A stretch of DNA of 64,000 bases. Origin: Aureispira sp. CCB-QB1 (GTDB lineage: Bacteria; Bacteroidota; Bacteroidia; Chitinophagales; Saprospiraceae). The DNA is taken from positions 40,810 to 104,809 of the forward strand of contig CAMBRK010000007.1 in NCBI GenBank assembly GCA_945870185.1. The letters are read 5' to 3'. The notes beneath the pieces were generated by a model, which saw only the letters and a program-made list of their open reading frames with translations, did not search any database and was not told the DNA's origin. This document shows positions 28,480 to 37,184 of this stretch, one piece after another. How positions within the stretch are numbered: the first letter of the stretch is position 1; each line of letters starts with the position of its first letter. Made by a program: the position numbers and the translations under genes.

Positions 28480-31400
28480 TTACATTTTTACAAATCTGCT
28501 TTGAGCTATAGCTTGTTGCTTATCATTATACCCAAGAAGTATATAGGTACCTGAAGGTAGGTTGGATACATCTAAATACTGCTGGTTATTATGATTGTTT
28601 GATATTCTTGCAATACGTTGACCATATACATTGATGATGTCTGTTGACTGAAGTGCTTCTGCATTGTCTATACGCAACACATCAGTCACTGGATTTGGAG
28701 AAATATAAAGTTGTTCCAATTTTAATGGATCAAAAACACTAGACTCTTGTCCACAATCACCACCATCCAATCTGATATCATCAAAATAATAAACTACGTC
28801 TTCTGTTGGAACATTAACAATATCCCATATCAAAGTGATTCTGGCATACTTACCTTTAGGGTCTATAGGTGTAGGTGATGTCGCAAAGTCAAAAGTCAAT
28901 TCCTCCCATTCGCCTGCTTTGGTATTGGTTACGGTATTGTCACCTGAACCGCCAGGAAATCCTGCCTCTAGTGGTTTTTCAACTTTTAAAGTAATAGCTC
29001 CTACTTTTGGACTCAACACTTTCATTTTGAGTTGAAGATTCTTATCGAAAGTCATATAAGATTCCAAATCTGTAAACATTCCTTGCCAAGGTTGTTCTCC
29101 CGATGCTTTTTCGATGGCTTTACCTACTTTGTTAGAAGTATTGATACCACCTTTAAGCGGATTATCTACCATTTCGAATCCACCTGAATTATCATTTGGG
29201 AAATATTTCCATGATAATGACGTAAACGCTGCATCATCAAAGTTCATGACACATCCATCGTATGGTGCATGCGCCAATCTGACATTGTCAATGAAATAAT
29301 CATCTACACCGGTAGTTTCTACGCCTGCATTGAAGAAGAAACATACTCTTTTATGATTATTGGCCGCCTCTCCTGAAAAGTCTGCCGATATACTATACCA
29401 ATCATTAGCTGTTTTGATCTCTGTAAAAATCTCTTTTGCAGGACTACTTCCACCTTCCAACTTTAATAAAACCGGAACATTAGCTTTGGACAGAACTTGA
29501 AGTTCTAATTGATTAAAAACAGATAAATCAATTCCATCAGGGAAATTAGCACATAAAGCTGACCAAGGTTGACCAGGCTGATCTTTATACAATCCTACTT
29601 TTACAGAGCTATTTGCAGATGTAAGTTTAGGATTATTTACAGCCGATATCAGTTCTGCACCTGCACCATACTCTCGATTACGCTGACATTCGAAATCATC
29701 GATAATGTTATTGATAGCAACGGTACCTTCACATGGATCTACAGTAGCCACACCTTGACGTAGATTATCAAAGAAAAACATCGCTCCTTCTTCTGCAACA
29801 GTAGGATTAAATATCAATCTCAATGACGCCCAATCTTTAATATTTTGGAAATTGGTAAAATCAAATGAAAGTGTTTCCCAAGCTCCTGGTGTTTTCAATT
29901 CTCTAGTAACCTCTTTATTACCTGAAGTAGCACTTTCTAATTGCATGATGACTGTCTTGCTTCCTGCAGGTGCCCACACATCCAAATTGAATTGTGGCTT
30001 GGAAGAGATATCTATCAAACCTGGAGCTACGGCTGCCAAAGTAGAGAAAGCGGATACTCCTTTGGTATATTTACCCACTTTAGAAGATGCATTCACTCCT
30101 GTTGCATCAGGATTATTGATTACAGCAAATTTGCCATGTATCAATTCTTGTTGGTCCAATGGCTCCCAAGGAAGTACTGCTCCGTTTTCAAAGTTTTCAA
30201 TATCTTCTACTGTCTTTATGCCCCAAGCCAAATCATCTATAAAATAAACATCTCCTGGTGCTGGATCATTGCCGGCATTAAAAAACAGAATCATTTTTTT
30301 GTGACTAGATAATGCCTGCGAACTAAAGTCCACTATATATTGTATCCATTTATTGGTTTCTACGATATCAATCCAAACTTCGCTTGCAGGGGAAGCGCCT
30401 CCTTCCAACTTAGCTAAAACTCTGGTAGCTTTAGGAGACCATATTTTAATATTAAATTGGTTTTTAGTTTCAAGATTTACAGGATTTTGGTATTCCCACA
30501 ACAAACCATTCCAAGGCTCGCCTAACTGATCCACAAACTTTCCAACTTTGGTTGAACCATTGACTGCATCAGGACCTGGATTAGTGATCACCGTCAAGCT
30601 ATCCCATCCATTAACATAAGTTGCATTTCTATTACATTCGAAATCATCCAACATACCATCTATAACCGCAGCGCCTGCGCACACGCCTTTGGATAATGCA
30701 TAAAAATTGTCAAAATGGTATATATCCGCACTTGTCTCCACGCCAGGATCAAAGAATAAAATAGCTTTTCTAAGATGTTTAGCCGCTGCTACATCAGAAA
30801 AATCAAAAGTATACTCTTGCCAAGCGTTGACTACTCCTATATTTGCAAACTTCTCAACTGCCGGGCCGTCTCCTTCAAGTTTTAGAAGCACCTGTGTTGG
30901 TGCACTTGCGTGGATTTGTATTTTAAATTGATTCAAAACAGACATGTCAAAAGGAGTAGCTCTCTCTGCTAAAAGTAAACTATAAGCATGTGCTCCGGAT
31001 TTAGTGTATTTACCCACTTTTGCTGTACTATTGACTCTGTTTGGAGCAGGATTATCTATGGGTGCTTCTAAAGTACCATCAAAAGCTTTCCAACCCATTT
31101 CATTGCCAGTTTCAAAAGTTTCGAATACATCTTTTGCTTCAACGCCTCTGATGTCGTCAAAATAAAAAGTGCCCACTTTAGGGGTTGTAAAAGGATGGAA
31201 CGCTAAAAGTATTTTTGTATGTGCTGTCCCTGTAGCTTTAGAGAAGTCAACGGTATATTCTACCCATTTTTCTGCTTCTGTGATGTCAATGAATTTTTCT
31301 ATAGGAGTTCCGCCGCCTTCAAATTTGAATAGTGCCTTAGTAGGAGCAAATGGTGCCCATATCTTGATTTTCATCAAATTGTTTGTACTAAGATCTGCTG

Positions 31401-31644
31401 GAGCCGCAAAAGTTCCTAAACCGAAGCAAAAATCAGATACTCCGTCATTAACAAATTTGCCAACAAAATCACTGCTATTTCCGTTCTTATCGGGATTTGC
31501 AATGGGACCTTCATAAACCATACCATTGAATGTAACCCAAGGAATTTTAGAACTGCCTCCTTCGAAATCTTCATAAATAGTCTGCGCGCTTAAAGTGTAC
31601 CAACTACTTATGACCAAAATGTAAATTAGTAAATGTTTCATCAT
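28480..31644 (-). CDS. T9SS-secreted six-repeat carbohydrate-binding-like protein
   Basis: The protein is 1,054 residues. Signal peptide 1-20 is followed by six homologous beta-sandwich-like units of about 150-165 residues, roughly 22-170, 172-320, 325-490, 491-650, 652-815 and 820-975. Each shows an early acidic motif (DFE or NFE), N-P...N.S.KVGKY/F in the first third, a central L-K-L-E-G-G/D or equivalent strand, W.....DFS.... and a closing F.FDN or YFIDD motif. The arrangement resembles jelly-roll carbohydrate-binding modules. The C-terminus is a T9SS sorting domain (LYISPNPVTDVLRID...). No catalytic domain is visible. As first structural gene of the PUL it probably holds long glucan at the surface, the job SusE/SusF-type proteins do elsewhere. 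The fold and ligand are inference. Confidence 0.75.
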   Translation of the reverse strand: MMKHLLIYILVISSWYTLSAQTIYEDFEGGSSKIPWVTFNGMVYEGPIANPDKNGNSSDFVGKFVNDGVSDFCFGLGTFAAPADLSTNNLMKIKIWAPFAPTKALFKFEGGGTPIEKFIDITEAEKWVEYTVDFSKATGTAHTKILLAFHPFTTPKVGTFYFDDIRGVEAKDVFETFETGNEMGWKAFDGTLEAPIDNPAPNRVNSTAKVGKYTKSGAHAYSLLLAERATPFDMSVLNQFKIQIHASAPTQVLLKLEGDGPAVEKFANIGVVNAWQEYTFDFSDVAAAKHLRKAILFFDPGVETSADIYHFDNFYALSKGVCAGAAVIDGMLDDFECNRNATYVNGWDSLTVITNPGPDAVNGSTKVGKFVDQLGEPWNGLLWEYQNPVNLETKNQFNIKIWSPKATRVLAKLEGGASPASEVWIDIVETNKWIQYIVDFSSQALSSHKKMILFFNAGNDPAPGDVYFIDDLAWGIKTVEDIENFENGAVLPWEPLDQQELIHGKFAVINNPDATGVNASSKVGKYTKGVSAFSTLAAVAPGLIDISSKPQFNLDVWAPAGSKTVIMQLESATSGNKEVTRELKTPGAWETLSFDFTNFQNIKDWASLRLIFNPTVAEEGAMFFFDNLRQGVATVDPCEGTVAINNIIDDFECQRNREYGAGAELISAVNNPKLTSANSSVKVGLYKDQPGQPWSALCANFPDGIDLSVFNQLELQVLSKANVPVLLKLEGGSSPAKEIFTEIKTANDWYSISADFSGEAANNHKRVCFFFNAGVETTGVDDYFIDNVRLAHAPYDGCVMNFDDAAFTSLSWKYFPNDNSGGFEMVDNPLKGGINTSNKVGKAIEKASGEQPWQGMFTDLESYMTFDKNLQLKMKVLSPKVGAITLKVEKPLEAGFPGGSGDNTVTNTKAGEWEELTFDFATSPTPIDPKGKYARITLIWDIVNVPTEDVVYYFDDIRLDGGDCGQESSVFDPLKLEQLYISPNPVTDVLRIDNAEALQSTDIINVYGQRIARISNNHNNQQYLDVSNLPSGTYILLGYNDKQQAIAQSRFVKM

Positions 31645-31776
31645 TTTAAGGAAATTTAGATTAATTAAATAATATTATAAAATACTATCATTAACCCATG
31701 ATGTATAAAACTTACACTAGCACCAACAATGAATATTGCCTTGATAATAATTTTAGACTATGACTTAATGACAGTG

Positions 31777-31784
31777 CAATATTA
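31777..31784 (-). promoter_or_regulatory. Candidate -7 box of the PUL structural genes
   Basis: On the minus strand this reads TAATATTG, one mismatch from TAnnTTTG, about 133 bases upstream of the ATG at 31,644. It is the best candidate in the 212-base gap but is not strong. Confidence 0.35.
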
Positions 31785-31815
31785 GTAATTTATTAACAAA
31801 AAAACCTAAAATAGC

Positions 31816-31836
31816 ACTACGCCATGACTACGCCAT
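31816..31836 (-). promoter_or_regulatory. Candidate PUL operator: perfect 10-bp direct repeat, 11-bp period
   Basis: On the plus strand ACTACGCCAT occurs at 31,816-31,825 and again at 31,827-31,836, one base apart. The repeats lie one helical turn apart, 31 bases upstream of the candidate -7 box, where an activator dimer would bind. They are GC-richer than the surrounding AT-rich gap. They lie between the regulator gene and the operon it probably controls. Confidence 0.5.
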
Positions 31837-31856
31837 TTAAATTTTTATGTTATTAC

Positions 31857-34625
31857 TTATTCTACATAATTCATAAAAAACTCATTAAGACCTAACTCAT
31901 TAGGAAGCCCTATTTTTTTTCTAAGCCGATATCGTTTATTTTCCAAACCTCTGATAGAAATATTAAAAAGAGGTGCAATTTCTTTTGAAGACAAGTCCAT
32001 GCGAAGATAAGCTGATAACTTGAGATCATCACCAGACAATTCAGGGAACTCTGCCTTCAACTTTTTTAGAAATTGTTGGTGTACATCTTCAAAACTTTCG
32101 TTAAATAATTTTTTATCATCTTGTACGGTTAGATTATCATTTATCTGTTTCATCATAATCTGGAAATCTTTGGTAGTTAATATTTGATCTCCAGATTTTC
32201 TGATTTGAATTAATTCTTCTTTGATTTCTTGAAGCAACTCGTTTTTCTGGATCAAATGCATGGTAGAATTGGCAAGTTCTTTACTTTTTATCAAGTTTTC
32301 TTGGAGTAACTTGTCGTTTTCCATTTCAATTTTTTGTTCGCGTAATTGTCTTTCATTTTCTATATTAAGCTTTTGTGTTTGTGTTTGTAACTGCCTTTCG
32401 AAATACCTATTGATTAACCAAATTAAAAACAAACACAGCATTAAATATATTAGATAAGCTATTTTACTTTTATACCATGCCGGCAGAATCTTTATTTCCA
32501 TCGAAGATAACTGATTTTGACTTTTTAACTCGAAAGTATAATCCCCTGAAGGAAGATTACTAAAAGATACATAATCTATCTGGTTGATGGCTTGCCAGTC
32601 ACTTTCATAAGGTAATAATCGGTACCAATACTTTTTATCCCTTAAATATTCAGTGTCATAAAAGTATATTTTAAAATCATTATCATTAAAATCAATTTCT
32701 AATGGATTGCTTCCTATTGGTAAGCATAACATTCTTTGGTTAAGTTCAATAGTTTGCAGGTTGATAGGTTGACGGGGATCTGAATTTAACCATTTTTCGT
32801 CAAGATTTATTACTGCATAACCCTCATTCAAACAGATACCTACTGCCTCTGATTCTAAGTTTGCGAGACTATGATAATCTTTATTGGTTGAAACATTAAA
32901 TATCATTTTTAGCCCGTCTATGTACATCGCGATACTGTCTTTATAAACCTTGGCCCAGCAATTTTCTTTTATATTTCTTATCAAATATTCAGAAATTGTT
33001 TCATTAAATTCAGGGTACAAGACAAACTGATTGCTTATTTCGTAATAAAGGAAATATTGGTTACCATCAAATAATACAAGCTTGCCCTTAAAAATATTAA
33101 TATCAAGATTCTGATGTTGTTTCAAACCTTTAGAAGCTTCTATTTTTTCGACTTTGATCACCTCATTAAATGAAGTATCCATTGTCAAAAGTGCCAACCC
33201 AAGATTTGGCCCATTCACCCAAAACTGAAACTCGTTCTTTTGAATAATCTTTTTTACAGGTTCACTATAACCTTTCAGTTTGTGGCTAAAAGTCCAAGAT
33301 CCACCATCCTTTCTAAACATAACTAATCCAGTATAAGTACCCTGAATCAACCAATCATTACGATTATCTATTTCTTGTACGAACCATCCTCCCGTAACGG
33401 CAGATATTTTAGTTGCTTTTGAGCCATCGACTACAAAAGTACCGTCATTATGTCCGCAAAGTAAAGCATCTCCGACTTTTTTTAACTCCCATACTTGCCC
33501 TTGGGTTCCTTTGACTAAGTGAAATTCGCCTTTTTCAGGTTTACTTTGACTTTTATTGAAATAATAAAGTCCTTGATTGGTACCTACATAAAAAAAATCA
33601 TTATCTTTTACCATACAATAGACGGTACCAAGGTTGCCCGATTGATCTCTATAGTAAAGAATATTTTCGTTCATTTTGATATGAGAAATACCTTTGTCCA
33701 ACCCGACCCAAAGATGTCCATCAACATCTTGTGCCAATGATAAAACGGTATTGTTTTGTAAACCATTTGCTGTTTTTATATGATACTTGATGGAACCATC
33801 TATGTTAAAGATCAATATACCATCCCTTATCGTACCAATAACAACTAAATTATCTTTGGTCAGAAGACATTTATTTACCTGTGATTCAACCAGATAGTTT
33901 TGATAAATTGAACTCCATACGGTTACTTTCCCATCATTAAATACAAAAATGCCGTGTGAAGATGTTGATACTAATAAGGACTCATCCGTCGATGGTAAAA
34001 TAGAAATGTTTGTGACCGTCTTATCAGCAAAAAACTCACTTCCTTTTATTCTTTTATCTTGATTATCCGTTATTTCATAAATGCCGTGACCTAAAGATTG
34101 AATCAGTTTTCTACCATTAACAATATTTAGAAACATAATACTTCCCGGCAAATCTATTTTCGTAATTTTTTTGCCATCATATTTCATCAAAAGTGAAAAT
34201 GATTGAAAATAAATATCTGCCCCATCTGAAATGATATGCCATATTTCTTCTTTTTTTATAGCATGATTAGGAACCATCTCAACCAAAGAAGTATAAAGGT
34301 GCAACCCACATTCATCGCGCACCCAATAGCCAAATTCGCCATAAGCGCCAGTATAAATTCGATTTTGATGGCAGTAAACAGACCTTATAATCTTATTATT
34401 TTCAAGCGTATTTTTAGACCATTGATTGCCATTGAAAGCAACTAAACCATCCGTATTTCCAAAATACATCCATCTATCTGCTGACTGTGAGACTGACCAG
34501 TTTTGATTGTGCGCTTTGTATTCTGAAACTTTGTAATTAATGAGATCAGGTATATGCTGTGAAATACCATAAAAATGGAATATACAAAGCAAAGTGACAA
34601 AAATATAATACCTGTTAGGTCGCAT
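31857..34625 (-). CDS. Membrane-anchored propeller/Y_Y_Y sensor with C-terminal HTH
   Basis: The protein is 922 residues. Signal peptide 1-23 is followed by a periplasmic beta-propeller sensor (about 25-610) with Reg_prop-like repeats such as HLWVGLDKGISHIK and FYVGTNQGLYYFN. A Y_Y_Y (triple tyrosine) domain (about 640-705) has YWYRLLPYESDW and FSNLPSGDYTFELKSQ. One TM segment (about 718-738, IAYLIYLMLCLFLIWLI) leads to a coiled coil (740-810) and a LuxR/GerE-like HTH (about 865-922, LKLSAYLRMDLSSKEIAPLF). There is no histidine kinase, receiver or AraC domain, unlike hybrid two-component PUL regulators, so ligand binding outside would act directly on a tethered DNA-binding domain. It is very likely the regulator of the adjacent PUL. 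Confidence 0.85.
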   Translation of the reverse strand: MRPNRYYIFVTLLCIFHFYGISQHIPDLINYKVSEYKAHNQNWSVSQSADRWMYFGNTDGLVAFNGNQWSKNTLENNKIIRSVYCHQNRIYTGAYGEFGYWVRDECGLHLYTSLVEMVPNHAIKKEEIWHIISDGADIYFQSFSLLMKYDGKKITKIDLPGSIMFLNIVNGRKLIQSLGHGIYEITDNQDKRIKGSEFFADKTVTNISILPSTDESLLVSTSSHGIFVFNDGKVTVWSSIYQNYLVESQVNKCLLTKDNLVVIGTIRDGILIFNIDGSIKYHIKTANGLQNNTVLSLAQDVDGHLWVGLDKGISHIKMNENILYYRDQSGNLGTVYCMVKDNDFFYVGTNQGLYYFNKSQSKPEKGEFHLVKGTQGQVWELKKVGDALLCGHNDGTFVVDGSKATKISAVTGGWFVQEIDNRNDWLIQGTYTGLVMFRKDGGSWTFSHKLKGYSEPVKKIIQKNEFQFWVNGPNLGLALLTMDTSFNEVIKVEKIEASKGLKQHQNLDINIFKGKLVLFDGNQYFLYYEISNQFVLYPEFNETISEYLIRNIKENCWAKVYKDSIAMYIDGLKMIFNVSTNKDYHSLANLESEAVGICLNEGYAVINLDEKWLNSDPRQPINLQTIELNQRMLCLPIGSNPLEIDFNDNDFKIYFYDTEYLRDKKYWYRLLPYESDWQAINQIDYVSFSNLPSGDYTFELKSQNQLSSMEIKILPAWYKSKIAYLIYLMLCLFLIWLINRYFERQLQTQTQKLNIENERQLREQKIEMENDKLLQENLIKSKELANSTMHLIQKNELLQEIKEELIQIRKSGDQILTTKDFQIMMKQINDNLTVQDDKKLFNESFEDVHQQFLKKLKAEFPELSGDDLKLSAYLRMDLSSKEIAPLFNISIRGLENKRYRLRKKIGLPNELGLNEFFMNYVE

Positions 34626-34645
34626 CGTACATCAATAAGTCCGAG

Positions 34646-34653
34646 CAAAATTA
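34646..34653 (-). promoter_or_regulatory. -7 box of the PUL regulator gene
   Basis: The minus strand reads TAATTTTG, an exact match, 20 bases before the ATG at 34,625. Confidence 0.6.
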
Positions 34654-34781
34654 GTCAATTTATTTGTTTATCTTAACTACTAAGTTGATACCCCATACTT
34701 TTAGACTTCTTCTAGCCTAAACAATCATTATATTTTGAGAGCAAAATCATATTAAATGGTACTCTTTTGATAATAAAAAAG

Positions 34782-34789
34782 TAGTTTTG
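34782..34789 (+). promoter_or_regulatory. -7 box of trmB
   Basis: TAGTTTTG matches exactly and ends 19 bases before the ATG at 34,809. Confidence 0.6.
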
Positions 34790-34808
34790 CACTCCAAAAT
34801 AACGGCTC

Positions 34809-35501
34809 ATGGGTAAAAAGAATAAATTAAAAAAGTTTTGTGATTTACTTTCATATGCCAATGTATATGAAAATTATGATCCCAAAAACCCCAAATTATT
34901 GAAATCAGAAGGTATAGAAGCAGATTTGAAGGGAAAGTGGGCCGCAACTCATTTTGAAAATAATCGTAATATCGTTTTGGAGTTAGCTTGTGGTCGAGGC
35001 GAATATACAGTTGCTCTTGCCAATGCATATAGTGATCAAAATTTCATAGGTGTAGACGTCAAAGGTGCTAGAATGTGGCAAGGTGCTACTCAAGCATTAG
35101 AACAAAATCTTAACAATGCAGCATTTCTACGTACAAGAATAGAACAAATATCACTCTTTTTTGGTGAACAAGAAATAGACCAAATTTGGATTACCTTTCC
35201 TGATCCATTCTTAAGAGGAAGCAAGGAAATGAAAAGGCTGACATCTTTTAGATTCTTGAATCAGTACAAAAAGATAATCAAAAAGGGTGGCATTTTGCAT
35301 TTAAAAACTGATGATCCGACCCTATACGAGTTTACATTAGAAACTTTAAACGAATACGATGGTGCTCATATCCTTTACTACAATGATGATATTTATAAGA
35401 CCGCATTGGAGTATCCGGAATTAGAATACAAAACGCATTATGAGCGCGAACACCTTGCTGATGGTAGGAAAATAAAATATATAAGGTTTACAATAAACTA
35501 A
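34809..35501 (+). CDS. trmB: tRNA (guanine-N7)-methyltransferase
   Basis: This is a 230-residue SAM-dependent methyltransferase that makes m7G46 in tRNA variable loops. The Rossmann motif I is VLELACGRGEYTVALA, followed by NFIGVDVKGARMW (acidic end of strand 2) and the TrmB signature IWITFPDPFLRGSKEMKRLT, with GGILHLKTDDPTLYEF in the second half. The length is normal. It has its own promoter and overlaps the convergent PhnA-like gene by four bases at the 3' end, so no terminator fits between them. Confidence 0.95.
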   Translation: MGKKNKLKKFCDLLSYANVYENYDPKNPKLLKSEGIEADLKGKWAATHFENNRNIVLELACGRGEYTVALANAYSDQNFIGVDVKGARMWQGATQALEQNLNNAAFLRTRIEQISLFFGEQEIDQIWITFPDPFLRGSKEMKRLTSFRFLNQYKKIIKKGGILHLKTDDPTLYEFTLETLNEYDGAHILYYNDDIYKTALEYPELEYKTHYEREHLADGRKIKYIRFTIN

Positions 35502-36064
35502 ACAGACTTCCTTACGTATTTAGTAAGTAGAACAATATGCTGATCGTTGACTTTGCCTTCTATTTGTTCAGCATTATCCCCTACTAGACTTATTCTCTTG
35601 ACTACTGTGCCTCGTTTGGCTGTAAAGTTTGCCCCTTTGACTTCAAGGTCTTTAATAATAACAACACTATCTCCTATTTGCAAAATCTGACCATTACTAT
35701 CCCTATGAATAGTATCAGATGATACGGATTCCGCCCATTCTCTGGTATCGTCATCGAGATACATCATATCTAGTAGATCTGATGCCCATTTTTGAGCGGA
35801 AAGCCCTTGAAGCATGCGATAGGAAACCACCTGAACGACTGGCAATGTACTCCATATACTATCATTGAGAAAGCGCCAATGTGCTACATCCACGGTTTCT
35901 GGATGTTGCATCTGTGAGATACAATTATCACAAAGAGCTAACTGTTCGTCGAGACTATTACCTGTCTTTGGGGCTACAATAAAAGTGGATAGTGTAGATT
36001 TTGATCCACACAATTCACAAAGGCTATTGCAACGAGCCGTAAGCTCCGTAGAAAGATTATTCAT
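35498..36064 (-). CDS. PhnA-family zinc-ribbon protein
   Basis: The protein is 188 residues. The N-terminal zinc ribbon has Cys12, Cys16, Cys19, Cys45 and Cys48 (CNSLCELC and CDNC). The C-terminal PhnA domain (about 120-188) has the characteristic SNGQILQIGDSVVIIKDLEV and KRGTVVKRISLVGDNAEQIE, an SH3-like barrel. Family members are called alkylphosphonate utilisation protein PhnA (YjdM), but most, including this one, are not beside phn genes. The true role is unknown. It is convergent with trmB and overlaps it by four bases. Confidence 0.85.
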   Translation of the reverse strand: MNNLSTELTARCNSLCELCGSKSTLSTFIVAPKTGNSLDEQLALCDNCISQMQHPETVDVAHWRFLNDSIWSTLPVVQVVSYRMLQGLSAQKWASDLLDMMYLDDDTREWAESVSSDTIHRDSNGQILQIGDSVVIIKDLEVKGANFTAKRGTVVKRISLVGDNAEQIEGKVNDQHIVLLTKYVRKSV

Positions 36065-36209
36065 TTTACATTAATTATTAAATTGTAAAGGTAAGTTTAA
36101 ATGCTTGTTAAAGTGCTTTTCTAGGCTTTATGTATTACTTTTTGTCTCTATTTCTAATTTGTTAGAAGCCTTTGTTATATCTTTTCCTTTCAAAGTGGGC
36201 AATATTACC

Positions 36210-36217
36210 TATCTTTG
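36210..36217 (+). promoter_or_regulatory. -7 box for the mini-protein/pseudouridine synthase genes
   Basis: TATCTTTG matches exactly, 38 bases before the ATG at 36,255. Confidence 0.55.
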
Positions 36218-36254
36218 TGCTCATTTAAATAACTAAGCATGTTTGTTACGCACC

Positions 36255-36419
36255 ATGATTAAATATCTGATTTTATCCTTGGTAGCTTACTATATCATAG
36301 TCAACTATTTATCACCTAAGATTCAGCAATCTAAAGATTCCAATATTGACCCAAAACAAAATAATGTATCAAAAAACAATCAGGAAGACGAATATGTTGA
36401 TTATGAAGAAGTGGATTAA
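36255..36419 (+). CDS. DUF4834-like small membrane protein
   Basis: This is a 54-residue ORF that length filters miss. It has an N-terminal TM helix (MIKYLILSLVAYYIIVNYL), a polar linker rich in Q, N, K and D, and a C-terminus EDEYVDYEEVD. That layout (one TM helix, then a tail ending in an EYVDFEEI-type motif) resembles the small Bacteroidota family DUF4834. The exact -7 box and the 17-base gap to the next gene support a real, co-transcribed gene. Function is unknown. Confidence 0.65.
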   Translation: MIKYLILSLVAYYIIVNYLSPKIQQSKDSNIDPKQNNVSKNNQEDEYVDYEEVD

Positions 36420-36436
36420 AAATTAAATTATTATTT

Positions 36437-37150
36437 GTGGATTTCTCTAAACTAAAAAATTTTGCTGCCCAGACATCTTCATTTGAAGACAACTTTAACA
36501 TCCTAGACGAAACAGAGGATTTTATTGTCATTCATAAAAAAAATGGTATAGCTGTACAAGTGACAGACAAAGAATCCAATGATCTGGAATCTTTCTTAAA
36601 TACAAAATATTCCGAGAAAGTTCATGTACTCAACAGAATAGACCAACCGGTATCGGGACTAGTCATTTTTGGAAAAAATAAAAGATTTGCTGCGGCTTTT
36701 ACTGAAATGCTCAAAGAAAGAACAGTCAAAAAGACCTACCTTGCCATGGTGTCAGGCAATCCCAATTCAGAACCCACGGAATTAAAACACTACATAAAGA
36801 AGCTTCACAATAGAGCAATGACGGCTGATGAGCTAGTGGATGAAAATTTTAAAGAAGCCGTGCTGATTTATACTTTATTACAATCTTTTGATAATTATCA
36901 TTTGATAAAAATCGACTTAAAAACAGGACGATTTCATCAAATCAGAGCTCAACTAGCCACTGTAGAGATGCCAGTAAAAGGCGATCTGAAATATGGATCT
37001 CGGAGGCCAAATCTGGATAGAAGTATAGGGTTATTGTCATATAGACTCGAATTTGTACACCCATTTACAGGCAAAACACACGCATATACTGCTCCATTGC
37101 CACAAAATGATGTACTGTGGGGACTAGTAGACTTAAACCTATTAAACTGA
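36437..37150 (+). CDS. RluA-family pseudouridine synthase
   Basis: The protein is 237 residues from a GTG start; no ATG precedes the conserved region. It converts specific uridines in rRNA or tRNA to pseudouridine. The conserved core is VHVLNRIDQPVSGLVIFGKN, where the Asp of the RID motif is the catalytic nucleophile, followed by VKKTYLAMVSG and TGRFHQIRAQLA. There is no S4 domain, so this is the short RluA/TruC-like form; the target uridine cannot be told. It is 17 bases downstream of the mini-protein gene and 34 bases before thiL. Confidence 0.9.
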   Translation: MDFSKLKNFAAQTSSFEDNFNILDETEDFIVIHKKNGIAVQVTDKESNDLESFLNTKYSEKVHVLNRIDQPVSGLVIFGKNKRFAAAFTEMLKERTVKKTYLAMVSGNPNSEPTELKHYIKKLHNRAMTADELVDENFKEAVLIYTLLQSFDNYHLIKIDLKTGRFHQIRAQLATVEMPVKGDLKYGSRRPNLDRSIGLLSYRLEFVHPFTGKTHAYTAPLPQNDVLWGLVDLNLLN

Positions 37151-37184
37151 AGACAAATAACCTAACCCCGTAAGCTTAATATTT

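Noticed and set aside
29852..30247. 131-residue ORF antisense to the six-repeat protein gene
   Set aside because: Shadow frame inside a convincing T9SS protein.
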